This document shows positions 15,331 to 19,832 of a DNA stretch of 20,074 nt, piece by piece. The notes beneath the pieces were generated by a model, which was not told the DNA's origin, made no database searches, and saw only the letters and a program-made list of their open reading frames with translations. Numbering within the stretch: position 1 is the stretch's first letter; each line of letters begins with the position of its first letter. The stretch spans positions 1-20,074 of IMG/VR virus record IMGVR_UViG_3300006754_000264, one strand, 5' to 3'. The stretch comes from a virus. A program made the translations under genes and the position numbers.

Positions 15331-15778
15331 GTTTGTGCATACAGTAATATTTACGATAAGCCGCTACCGCATTGCCTTCTATCTTACACTCATCTGGCAC
15401 AGCTTGGGCAAACTCTGTCATATCATGGGGAAGTTTCTTAGACAGAGCAATACGTGTCCTGAGCAAAGACTTAAGACTATCTTTGCCTCCATGAGGGTGG
15501 CCGAATCTTTTCTCAAACTCTACGCATAACGCCTCGGTCAAATGGTAGGCAAAGGCCCAATTGCCAAACGACTGGCTCATCCAGATAGTACAAGGATGTT
15601 TACGAAACGCTTTAGTCTTGTAAAACTCTCCGTTAGTTCGTTTTGCAGGATCGAGGTCATTGATCACAGCAACGATGCTCATCATCTGAAGATGCTCAAC
15701 AATCATTTTGTTGACATGCTTATCGCAGTGATATTCTGCCGCTTTAACAGGATCTTTGTCTAGTACAAATACATTCAT
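15266..15778 (-). CDS. Conserved phage protein with HCDKHVNKM motif, 170 aa
   Basis: A 170-aa protein of a family I recognise from cyanophages and other environmental phages, with unestablished function. It is marked by an N-terminal MNVFVLDKDPVKAAEYHCDKHVNKM (His/Cys/Asp/His/Lys cluster, about 17-24), a middle HPCTIWMSQSFGNWAFAY (about 61-78) and a C-terminal FAQAVPDECK...AVAAYRKYY...FATWK...PHWW. Some database entries may label such proteins as pyrimidine-dimer glycosylases. I cannot confirm that and see no resemblance to T4 DenV. The conserved His, Cys, Asp and Trp residues suggest an enzyme. Its end overlaps the phosphoesterase by 65 nt. The 26-nt A/T-rich gap upstream (15779-15804) contains TATAGT-like elements but no good -35. 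Confidence 0.8.
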   Translation of the reverse strand: MNVFVLDKDPVKAAEYHCDKHVNKMIVEHLQMMSIVAVINDLDPAKRTNGEFYKTKAFRKHPCTIWMSQSFGNWAFAYHLTEALCVEFEKRFGHPHGGKDSLKSLLRTRIALSKKLPHDMTEFAQAVPDECKIEGNAVAAYRKYYCMHKHDFATWKTEAPHWWAPVITEE

Positions 15779-15804
15779 AGCACTATAACATATACTATAT
15801 AATC

Positions 15805-15972
15805 TTAATCTAAATCTTGCTCTTTATCAAGGGGCTCGTTTAATTCCCTTGTCGCCAAACTTAGTATGTAGTATATCACATATATCGCGCCCACGACACT
15901 CATTGCGACCGTTATAATCACGCTCCACACAGGGTCATTAGGATTCTCAAGGAGGTGTGGTAATAGGTTCAT
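15805..15972 (-). CDS. Small membrane protein, 55 aa
   Basis: A 55-codon gene with ATG at 15970-15972 and TAA at 15805-15807. The product has a polar N-terminus (MNLLPHLLENPNDP), one clear transmembrane helix (about VWSVIITVAMSVVGAIYVIY) and a charged C-terminal tail (REL...KEQDLD). No family is recognisable. Size and topology would suit a holin, a spanin-like accessory or a membrane takeover protein, and nothing decides between these. It overlaps the 73-aa gene upstream by 26 nt, the third overlap of that length in a row, and ends 26 nt before the 170-aa gene. The reading frame is clean and the transmembrane pattern is unlikely by chance. Confidence 0.7.
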   Translation of the reverse strand: MNLLPHLLENPNDPVWSVIITVAMSVVGAIYVIYYILSLATRELNEPLDKEQDLD

Positions 15973-16168
15973 TTCTTCTTTTCCAAAGTTCTAAGAAATA
16001 GCGGTCAACTTGATATAAATCTCCGGTCGGAGGTTGTTCTTCGATTTTAGACCACTCTTGGCAGATACGTCTCATCTCCAAGGGTATACTGTTTGGCGTA
16101 AACATTCTAGCGAACGAAGACATGGCAAACGCGTATCTCATTCTAGTGCGCTGTTCCATTTCCGTCAT
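15947..16168 (-). CDS. Hypothetical protein, 73 aa
   Basis: The open frame extends to 16264, but starting there would overlap the upstream gene by 122 nt. The ATG at 16168 (or 16159) is a better start and gives 73 (or 70) aa, MTEMEQRTRMRYAFAM and so on. The protein is charged and helical with Trp residues (CQEWSKIEEQ, FLELWKRRNE) and no membrane span. I do not recognise a family. It overlaps the upstream gene by 26 nt and the downstream membrane protein by 26 nt, so it is embedded in a coupled chain of tiny genes. The C-terminal codons CCA CCT CCT on the mRNA are an anti-Shine-Dalgarno-like sequence, which is odd so close to the next start. Confidence 0.6.
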   Translation of the reverse strand: MTEMEQRTRMRYAFAMSSFARMFTPNSIPLEMRRICQEWSKIEEQPPTGDLYQVDRYFLELWKRRNEPITTPP

Positions 16169-16286
16169 AGTCGTATTCGATCCAGCAATCTTGGTCTTTG
16201 ATGTATCTCCAGTTAGGTATTGGTTTACCCTGTTCAACAACGTAGTACTGGTACAATGCATCATCTATAGTCTGTGCGATCACCAT
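16143..16286 (-). CDS. Hypothetical protein, 47 aa (up to 74 aa if an earlier start is used)
   Basis: The frame is open to an ATG at 16367, which would give 74 aa and a 107-nt overlap with the membrane protein gene upstream. The ATG at 16286 has a GAGG nine bases before it and gives 47 aa (MVIAQTIDDALYQYYVVEQG at the start, WIEYDYDGNGTAH at the end). The protein is small and acidic with many aromatic residues. It has no recognised family and no membrane span. The end DYDGNG looks like a calcium-loop fragment but is too short to count. Start choice is the main uncertainty. The overlap of the chosen start with the upstream gene is 26 nt. Confidence 0.55.
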   Translation of the reverse strand: MVIAQTIDDALYQYYVVEQGKPIPNWRYIKDQDCWIEYDYDGNGTAH

Positions 16287-16470
16287 ATTCTTCATCCTCT
16301 TCGTCAACGTCCTCATATGGGTTTTCCATATAGGGCCCTCGTTTTCGTAAAGGTTTATTTCTGACATATGTCTTCTCTTTATTTACTGCTGCCACCCAAA
16401 CGGCGAGTTTCATGACTATAAGCAATACGATTAAAGGTAAGAAGTAGCCTAACAGGATAACAGAGTTCAT
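16261..16470 (-). CDS. Small single-pass membrane protein, 69 aa
   Basis: A 69-aa protein with an N-terminal transmembrane helix (about 4-28, ILLGYFLPLIVLLIVMKLAV), a basic middle (NKPLRKRG) and a very acidic tail (EDVDEEDEEYGD). The positive residues after the helix predict an N-out, C-in anchor with the acidic tail in the cytosol. No family is recognised. Its ATG overlaps the TGA of a possible 24-aa upstream ORF by 4 nt, and its 3' end overlaps the 47-aa gene. A holin-like or membrane-modulating role is possible but nothing in the sequence is decisive. Confidence 0.7.
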   Translation of the reverse strand: MNSVILLGYFLPLIVLLIVMKLAVWVAAVNKEKTYVRNKPLRKRGPYMENPYEDVDEEDEEYGDRTDYR

Positions 16471-16541
16471 CTTACATCGTGCCCTCCGAACTTATACCTC
16501 ATATCGCTCATGCGCCCAAGGCCAATAATGCTAACTTTCAT
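16467..16541 (-). CDS. Possible 24-aa leader ORF
   Basis: ATG 16539-16541 to TGA 16467-16469 encodes MKVSIIGLGRMSDMRYKFGG and four more residues. A CGGAG lies eight bases before the ATG, better than most genes here have, and its stop overlaps the next ATG as ATGA. It is the first ORF after the promoter at 16566-16571, so it may be a short leader peptide or a tiny gene coupling ribosomes into the membrane protein gene. With only 24 codons, coding status is uncertain. Confidence 0.4.
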   Translation of the reverse strand: MKVSIIGLGRMSDMRYKFGGHDVR

Positions 16542-16565
16542 TTAATAAACTCCGTAACTTTTACC

Positions 16566-16594
16566 ATTATAACAACTTTCCTCTAGTTTTGGAA
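16566..16594 (-). promoter_or_regulatory. Probable promoter for the small-gene cluster
   Basis: On the minus strand a perfect TATAAT lies at 16566-16571. Seventeen bases upstream the -35 is poor (TTCCAA, 3 of 6). The position, about 25 nt before the first ORF of the cluster, fits a promoter for genes 16541 down to 15778. Confidence 0.5.
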
Positions 16595-16629
16595 AAAATG
16601 ATATGGACTATTCTTCTATATCGTCACAA

Positions 16630-17211
16630 TCAACAGTCGTTAAATACACTACCAACTTGTGAACCCAATTCGGAACCTGCTTTCTGTCCTAGAAGCAGTG
16701 CCCAACCACCCGCTAACCAGCCCACGTAGGGGATGTTAGCGACCGCTGGAACAGCGAGGCCAGCAGCAATGCTAGTTCCTGCCATCGCACCTTGTGATCG
16801 TGCTCCAGCGTCCGCCGCGATGCACTCTGCGCTTTTTGCATTCAACTTTCCCGCTTCGTCAGAGACGTTACCTCCCATATTACGTGTGCCGTCCATGGTG
16901 TATTGATCATGACGATATTCAGTTCTCTTTTCAGTTCCTCCACCGAGCCAGCCTTGCTTGGTTGCATCAAGTGTCATGGACCTACTAGACTCTAGAACTT
17001 TAGGATCATTAGCACGATACTCAATCTCGTACCCATCCTTGTCCGCTTTAATTGTATAAGATGAATAGTCACCCTTAGGAATATTAATCATTGGAACTGA
17101 TGGCTCAGGGTTTATTAAGTAGCCCAAAATGCCGATGTGGGCTACGCCAACCAATGTTCCTACTCCTAGCGTAAGCCATTTAAATACAGAAGGCCTATTA
17201 TTTTCTGACAT
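16630..17211 (-). CDS. Membrane-associated hypothetical protein, 193 aa
   Basis: A 193-aa protein with one N-terminal transmembrane helix (about 11-33, WLTLGVGTLVGVAHIGILGYLI), a soluble middle (about 40-130) containing IKADKDGYEIEYRAND and DQYTMDGTRNMGG, and a hydrophobic Gly/Ala-rich C-terminal part (about 140-185, AMAGTSIAAGLAVPAVANIPYVGWLAGGWALLLGQKAGSELG reduced here to its character) that may insert in a membrane. I have a weak memory of similar unnamed cyanophage proteins. Its function is unknown. A GGAG lies nine bases before the ATG, inside a possible hairpin (see the regulatory entry at 17214-17255). Confidence 0.75.
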   Translation of the reverse strand: MSENNRPSVFKWLTLGVGTLVGVAHIGILGYLINPEPSVPMINIPKGDYSSYTIKADKDGYEIEYRANDPKVLESSRSMTLDATKQGWLGGGTEKRTEYRHDQYTMDGTRNMGGNVSDEAGKLNAKSAECIAADAGARSQGAMAGTSIAAGLAVPAVANIPYVGWLAGGWALLLGQKAGSELGSQVGSVFNDC

Positions 17212-17213
17212 AA

Positions 17214-17242
17214 GGGTCTTCTCCGTATAATAAAAAAGACCC
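17214..17242 (-). promoter_or_regulatory. Hairpin enclosing the ribosome binding site of the 193-aa gene
   Basis: GGGTCTT (17236-17242 on the minus strand) is exactly complementary to AAGACCC (17214-17220). The GGAG ribosome site falls in the loop next to the stem, three bases before the start region. The GGGTC segment is shared with the terminator hairpin at 17232-17255, so the two folds exclude each other. Confidence 0.4.
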
Positions 17243-17255
17243 CCATACTAGGGCC
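17232..17255 (-). terminator. Weak intrinsic terminator or attenuator after cp12
   Basis: On the minus strand GGCCC (17251-17255) pairs with GGGTC (17238-17242) across an 8-nt loop, with one G-U pair, and a T6 run follows (17232-17237). The short stem makes partial readthrough likely. Confidence 0.5.
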
Positions 17256-17268
17256 TATTATTCATTCT

Positions 17269-17481
17269 TTAATCTTCGTAGATCCGACACTCGTCAGTCT
17301 CTGGATTCATCTCGCAATATAACTCTAAAGGAGAAGGATCGTTATGGTCCTCTGGATGTTCTTTATGATAGTATTCCAGCTCTTCGAGCTCTCCCTCGAT
17401 ATGACGCCGCTGGTCAGGTGAAGTCAGGGGATTGTCAAGGATCTCTTTGTCCTTGGAGATGTGCTCTTCAATGTTTTTCAT
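17269..17481 (-). CDS. cp12: CP12-like Calvin cycle inhibitor, 70 aa
   Basis: CP12 is a small, partly disordered redox protein that ties glyceraldehyde-3-phosphate dehydrogenase and phosphoribulokinase into an inactive complex and so stops the Calvin cycle in the cytosol of cyanobacteria. The C-terminal module here, LELYCEMNPETDECRIYED (52-70), has the CP12 hallmark: two Cys exactly eight residues apart (C56, C65) followed by R-I-Y-E-D. A central GELEELEYY (about 30-38) stands where CP12 has its AWD-x-VEEL core. The N-terminal Cys pair of many CP12 proteins is missing. Cyanophages are known to carry cp12, often with talC, and talC is nearby here on the same strand. Its ATG (17479-17481) follows the nuclease gene by 2 nt. 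A weak terminator follows the stop. Confidence 0.85.
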   Translation of the reverse strand: MKNIEEHISKDKEILDNPLTSPDQRRHIEGELEELEYYHKEHPEDHNDPSPLELYCEMNPETDECRIYED

Positions 17482-17483
17482 AT

Positions 17484-17912
17484 TTACTTAGATTCTTTGT
17501 ATTCAGAGAAAGATGTGTATCCTCTTAGTTTTACTAGCTGATCATATGCCTCGTTGCCCTTTTCTATTTTGGTTCCTCCATCATAACACCATGCGAAGCC
17601 GTCTTCCACAATTTTTTTGTTAAAACATTCCTCACCTTTGTAGAACCAGCCAAGCATGCGACCATACTTGCCGTCTTTTTCAGTCCTTACTTCTATCTCT
17701 TTAGGATCACAGCCGAACCAGTTTTCTGCGTACTCAGTCGCGTCTAACCCAAGGAGCTTTTCGTCCTTGTCTCTAGTGCGCTTTTCAGGAGTATCTATCC
17801 CGGCAATCCTACAACGTTCTTTTTTATAGAGGCCAAAGCCTAGATCAAGAATTACGTCTACCGTGTCGCCGTCAACTACTTTAGCTACTTCTTTGATTCT
17901 GTATTCGTACAT
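17484..17912 (-). CDS. Staphylococcal-nuclease-like (thermonuclease) protein, 142 aa
   Basis: An OB-fold nuclease of the SNase family. VVDGDTVDV (12-20) carries the metal-site Asp residues. R35, D40, T41 and E43 in RIAGIDTPE coincide in number with the catalytic R35, D40, T41 and E43 of mature staphylococcal nuclease, and R85 in YGRMLGWF matches R87. All catalytic residues are therefore present. There is no signal peptide, so it acts inside the cell. Degrading host DNA or scavenging nucleotides is plausible, and SNase homologues are common in cyanophages. An AAAGGA lies about 10 nt before the ATG. The 53-aa gene overlaps its 5' end by 28 nt, and cp12 follows after 2 nt, implying one transcript. 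Confidence 0.93.
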   Translation of the reverse strand: MYEYRIKEVAKVVDGDTVDVILDLGFGLYKKERCRIAGIDTPEKRTRDKDEKLLGLDATEYAENWFGCDPKEIEVRTEKDGKYGRMLGWFYKGEECFNKKIVEDGFAWCYDGGTKIEKGNEAYDQLVKLRGYTSFSEYKESK

Positions 17913-18046
17913 TGCGTTTTTCCTTTCTTTAATCTAGAAAGGAGTAGCCTAGCATACATTATCTCGCCGTCAGTATAATAATCTGAGTGCTTTTTAGCTT
18001 TTTTTAGTATCTTCTCCGCTGCTTTTCTTGCGTGCTTTCGCTTCAT
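17885..18046 (-). CDS. Small basic protein, 53 aa, overlapping both neighbours
   Basis: ATG 18044-18046 to TAG 17885-17887 encodes a 53-aa basic helical protein: MKRKHARKAAEKILKKAKKH, then SDYYTDGEIMYARLLLSRLK and a short polar end. The 'AKKHSDYYTDGEIMYARLLLSRLKK' section reads as genuine protein and resembles small unnamed cyanophage proteins ending in '(K)KHPELYTxxEllYm'. It fills the 81-nt gap 17913-17993 that would otherwise be empty, overlaps the 83-aa gene by 53 nt and the nuclease gene by 28 nt, each in a different frame. The shared region includes a run of seven A. A frameshift joining it to the 83-aa gene, natural or a sequencing slip, is an alternative. Confidence 0.65.
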   Translation of the reverse strand: MKRKHARKAAEKILKKAKKHSDYYTDGEIMYARLLLSRLKKGKTQCTNTESKK

Positions 18047-18245
18047 TCTGTTTTAGTACCTCTACGTCTTCTATATATCTTATAAACTCATTGACAATAT
18101 TACCTAAGTTATTACTACCTTGAGAGATCCACATGTCGCAAAACTCATAGACTTCGCGCTTTAATGTAAACGCTTTGCCTAGGATCTCAAGAGACTTAGC
18201 CCTGAGCTCTAGGCGTTCTTTAGAATATCGCCAATCATTAATCAT
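17994..18245 (-). CDS. Hypothetical protein, 83 aa
   Basis: The open frame extends to 18299, but that end lies inside the tRNA-Ala gene. The ATG at 18243-18245, just after the tRNA, is the sensible start and gives 83 aa (MINDWRYSKERLELRAKSLE at the start). It is a helical, charged protein with a LKREVYEFCDMW segment and a lysine-rich end (KARKKSSGEDTKKS) that overlaps the 53-aa gene in another frame. No family is recognised. It lies in the talC–tRNA–nuclease–cp12 string and is probably co-transcribed with them. Confidence 0.65.
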   Translation of the reverse strand: MINDWRYSKERLELRAKSLEILGKAFTLKREVYEFCDMWISQGSNNLGNIVNEFIRYIEDVEVLKQNEAKARKKSSGEDTKKS

Positions 18246-18268
18246 TATGTTATGTATGTAGTATACAA

Positions 18269-18341
18269 TGCTCGAAGAGGGGATCGAACCCCCCGACAAC
18301 CTCCGTGCAAAGGAGGTGCTCTACCGCTGAGCTATTCGGGC
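18269..18341 (-). tRNA. tRNA-Ala(UGC)
   Basis: A 73-nt cloverleaf with D-stem GCTC/GAGC, anticodon stem CCTCC/GGAGG, loop TTTGCAC (anticodon TGC, Ala), and T-loop TTCGATC on a 5-bp stem with one G-U pair. The acceptor stem GCCCGAA/TTCGAGC has a C-A mismatch at pair 3-70, the very position where alanine tRNAs carry their G-U identity pair. The discriminator is A73. CCA is not encoded. The variable loop is 6 nt. Confidence 0.88.
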
Positions 18342-18343
18342 AG

Positions 18344-18364
18344 AAAAGCTTACGCTTAGTAAGC
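18344..18364 (-). terminator. Weak hairpin at the talC stop codon
   Basis: On the minus strand GCTTAC (18359-18364) pairs with GTAAGC (18348-18353) around a 5-nt loop that holds part of the talC stop, and TTTT follows. The short T run suggests partial termination or an RNA-processing boundary before tRNA-Ala. Confidence 0.35.
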
Positions 18365-19012
18365 AAATGTTTGAACTTCGGCCCAATCTTTGTCGAATTG
18401 AGCGAGACCGGCATCTGTTAAGACGTGGCTGTACATTTTTTCAAATGTGCTAGGAGGCATAGTTACGATATGAGCTCCGTTATAAAATGATCTAGTTACT
18501 CTATGAACATCCCTAATAGAAGCAGCAAGAATTTCAGTCTCCTTTACTCCTTGCCTACAATAAAGATCAGAAATAGAACGGACAACTTCTAATCCAGCAA
18601 TAGAATTATCATCAAGTCTTCCAACAAAAGGAGAAACATATTTTGCTCCCGATTTAGCAGCAAGGATTGCTTGTGCTGCATTAAAGATAAGAGTTACATT
18701 TACATTAATATGATCTTTAGAAAGTTCTCTACATGCCTTAAGCCCATCTACAGTACAAGGGACTTTAATAGTAGATACCTTACCAAATTTTTTAAAAAGT
18801 CTACGACCTTCAGAGACCATATTGATCTTGTCTCCTATAACTTCCATACTGATGTCTTGGACACCAATATCTTTAATCTCTTGATAGACTTCTTCGGGAT
18901 TTCTACCACTCTTTCTAATGAGAGTTGGATTAGTTGTTACTCCGTCAATCAACCCGGTAGAAAAATACTTACGAATTAAATCTGTCTCAGCAGTGTCTAG
19001 AAAAATTTTCAT
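18356..19012 (-). CDS. talC: Transaldolase (small TalC/FSA-type), 218 aa
   Basis: Transfers dihydroxyacetone units between sugar phosphates in the pentose phosphate pathway, cytosolic. The 218-aa length is that of the small TalC/fructose-6-phosphate aldolase subfamily. Conserved parts: FLDTAETD (4-11, D6), GVTTNPTLI (24-32), TIKVPCT with the Schiff-base Lys K83, VNVTLIFNAAQA (104-115) and SPFVGRLDD (127-135). Glu57 and Phe129 are the residues that mark a true transaldolase; fructose-6-phosphate aldolase has Gln and Tyr at these places. Cyanophages use TalC with CP12, also in this window, to route carbon to NADPH and ribose-5-phosphate. The gene follows the tmRNA terminator by about 17 nt and shows no ribosome site or promoter of its own, so it probably depends on readthrough. 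Confidence 0.96.
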   Translation of the reverse strand: MKIFLDTAETDLIRKYFSTGLIDGVTTNPTLIRKSGRNPEEVYQEIKDIGVQDISMEVIGDKINMVSEGRRLFKKFGKVSTIKVPCTVDGLKACRELSKDHINVNVTLIFNAAQAILAAKSGAKYVSPFVGRLDDNSIAGLEVVRSISDLYCRQGVKETEILAASIRDVHRVTRSFYNGAHIVTMPPSTFEKMYSHVLTDAGLAQFDKDWAEVQTFAY

Positions 19013-19028
19013 AATTGATAGGTTTAAA

Positions 19029-19053
19029 TAAAAAGGACAGCTTCACACTGTCC
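19029..19053 (-). terminator. Intrinsic terminator of the tmRNA gene
   Basis: Minus strand: GGACAG (19048-19053) pairs perfectly with CTGTCC (19035-19040) around a 7-nt loop, and TTTTTATTT follows (to about 19026). It separates the tmRNA from talC. Confidence 0.8.
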
Positions 19054-19054
19054 A

Positions 19055-19272
19055 GTAACATTTGGGTTATAAGGCTGTTATCACCCCATCTCCTATTAGG
19101 CAGTCACCAGTTGGCGAGTGCGGGAGAAAGATACGATGTTATTAGCATCTGTTTATTTGTTCCGTCAACAATCACAACCTTTTCGCCCTGTCGAGACCAT
19201 GGCACCCCCATGATGGAGGTGAGGGGAATCGAACCCCTGTCCAGAACAACAGAATTTGCAATCTCTTGAACA
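19055..19272 (-). ncRNA. ssrA: Permuted two-piece tmRNA
   Basis: A trans-translation RNA that rescues stalled ribosomes and tags the nascent peptide. It is circularly permuted: the acceptor piece comes first (about 19272-19214), then the coding piece (19209 to about 19055). The acceptor piece ends with a perfect T-arm, AGGGG/TTCGATT/CCCCT (19222-19238), then CACCTCC and A73 (19214). The coding piece starts GGGGGTG (19203-19209), pairs with CACCTCC over 7 bp with a G3-U70 pair (the AlaRS signal), and continues CCATGGTCTCGACAGGG, the tmRNA D-region signature. Only TCAT separates the pieces and CCA is not encoded. The tag reads ANNIVSFSRTRQLVTA (19146 to 19099), then TAA TAG, and resembles cyanobacterial tags beginning ANNIV. 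A hairpin with a mismatch lies at 19064-19086. Marine picocyanobacteria use permuted tmRNA. 5' and 3' ends are estimates. Confidence 0.9.
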
Positions 19273-19278
19273 TAGTAT

Positions 19279-19307
19279 ATAATATCAAATATCAGTCTTT
19301 TTGTCAA
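19279..19307 (-). promoter_or_regulatory. Sigma70 promoter for the tmRNA
   Basis: Minus strand: perfect TTGACA (19302-19307), 17-nt spacer, TATTAT (19279-19284, 5 of 6). The predicted start near 19272 gives an acceptor piece of about 59 nt. The -35 lies inside the last codons of the preceding gene. Confidence 0.8.
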
Positions 19308-19488
19308 CCAATTCGTCAATCTGATCCATCATACTGTCAAAATTTCCAATATTATCCAACTCAAAAATAATCTTAGAGATATTGTGACAAACTATAGGAC
19401 GTTCTTGTCGTGCTGCATATGCTAAAGCGTTCCTTAGATTTGATGAAGCCTCTTGAAGACTTTCATTAACTTGATTACCTAATGCCAT
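19285..19488 (-). CDS. Conserved cyanophage-type hypothetical protein, 67 aa
   Basis: A 67-aa helical protein starting MALGNQVNESLQEASSNLRN. This start, together with 'ALAYAARQERPIV', recalls a family of short unnamed proteins I have seen in T4-like cyanophages. The function is not known. It has one Cys and no membrane segment. An AGAGG lies about 10 nt before the ATG, within the last codons of the 71-aa gene upstream, so the two are probably translated from one mRNA. The tmRNA promoter -35 falls within its 3' end, so it is not part of the tmRNA transcript itself. Confidence 0.75.
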   Translation of the reverse strand: MALGNQVNESLQEASSNLRNALAYAARQERPIVCHNISKIIFELDNIGNFDSMMDQIDELVDKKTDI

Positions 19489-19494
19489 AATAGA

Positions 19495-19710
19495 TCAACC
19501 TCTACTAATTAAATGATTTACAATAATCTTAGACAATTCATCACGAATATTATCATCCTTGATTCCTATCTTGTCTGTTAAAAACCGATGAGTGGCTTTT
19601 TTATAAACAAGAGAAACTTCATCATAATATTCATTAACAATATATTCAGTAACATCACTTAAGAGAGCATCTGCTACTTTTTTTCTAGTCTTGTGATTAT
19701 TATTAAACAT
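19495..19710 (-). CDS. Hypothetical protein, 71 aa
   Basis: A 71-aa charged helical protein (MFNNNHKTRKKVADALLSDV at the start, DELSKIIVNHLISRG at the end) directly after tRNA-Asp, with 18 nt between. The AAGAGA a few bases before the ATG is a modest ribosome site. No family is recognised, and there is no membrane span or metal motif. It is probably transcribed with tRNA-Asp from the extended -10 promoter near 19824 and linked to the 67-aa gene that follows after 6 nt. Confidence 0.7.
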   Translation of the reverse strand: MFNNNHKTRKKVADALLSDVTEYIVNEYYDEVSLVYKKATHRFLTDKIGIKDDNIRDELSKIIVNHLISRG

Positions 19711-19728
19711 TGTTTCTCTTATTTAATA

Positions 19729-19802
19729 CGGGATAGATGGGACTTGAACCCACGACCTCTTGCGTGACAGGCAAGCGTTCTAACCAACTGAACTACTACC
19801 CC
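19729..19802 (-). tRNA. tRNA-Asp(GUC)
   Basis: A 74-nt cloverleaf: acceptor GGGGTAG/CTATCCC with one G-U pair, D-stem GTTC/GAAC, anticodon stem CTTGC/GCAAG with loop CTGTCAC (anticodon GTC, Asp), T-arm GTGGG/TTCAAGT/CCCAT. Discriminator G73 is the expected Asp identity base. CCA is not encoded. Confidence 0.95.
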
Positions 19803-19823
19803 TCAACTCCCGCGGTGGTATAC

Positions 19824-19832
19824 ATTATACCA
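19824..19832 (-). promoter_or_regulatory. Extended -10 promoter for tRNA-Asp
   Basis: On the minus strand TGGTATAAT (TGn followed by a perfect TATAAT, 19824-19829) overlaps the stop of the upstream gene. I find no good -35, as is usual for extended -10 promoters. Transcription would begin about 15 nt before the tRNA. Confidence 0.6.

Noticed and set aside
18246-18299. N-terminal extension of the 83-aa gene to 101 aa
   Set aside because: It would start inside the tRNA-Ala gene.
19015-19269. 84-aa plus-strand ORF containing MEVRGIEPLSRT
   Set aside because: It is antisense to the tmRNA. 'RGIEPLSR' is the usual false translation of a T-arm read backwards.
19104-19319. 71-aa minus-strand ORF through the tmRNA
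   Set aside because: It crosses the acceptor and coding pieces in a frame unrelated to the tag, and its protein has no coherent character.
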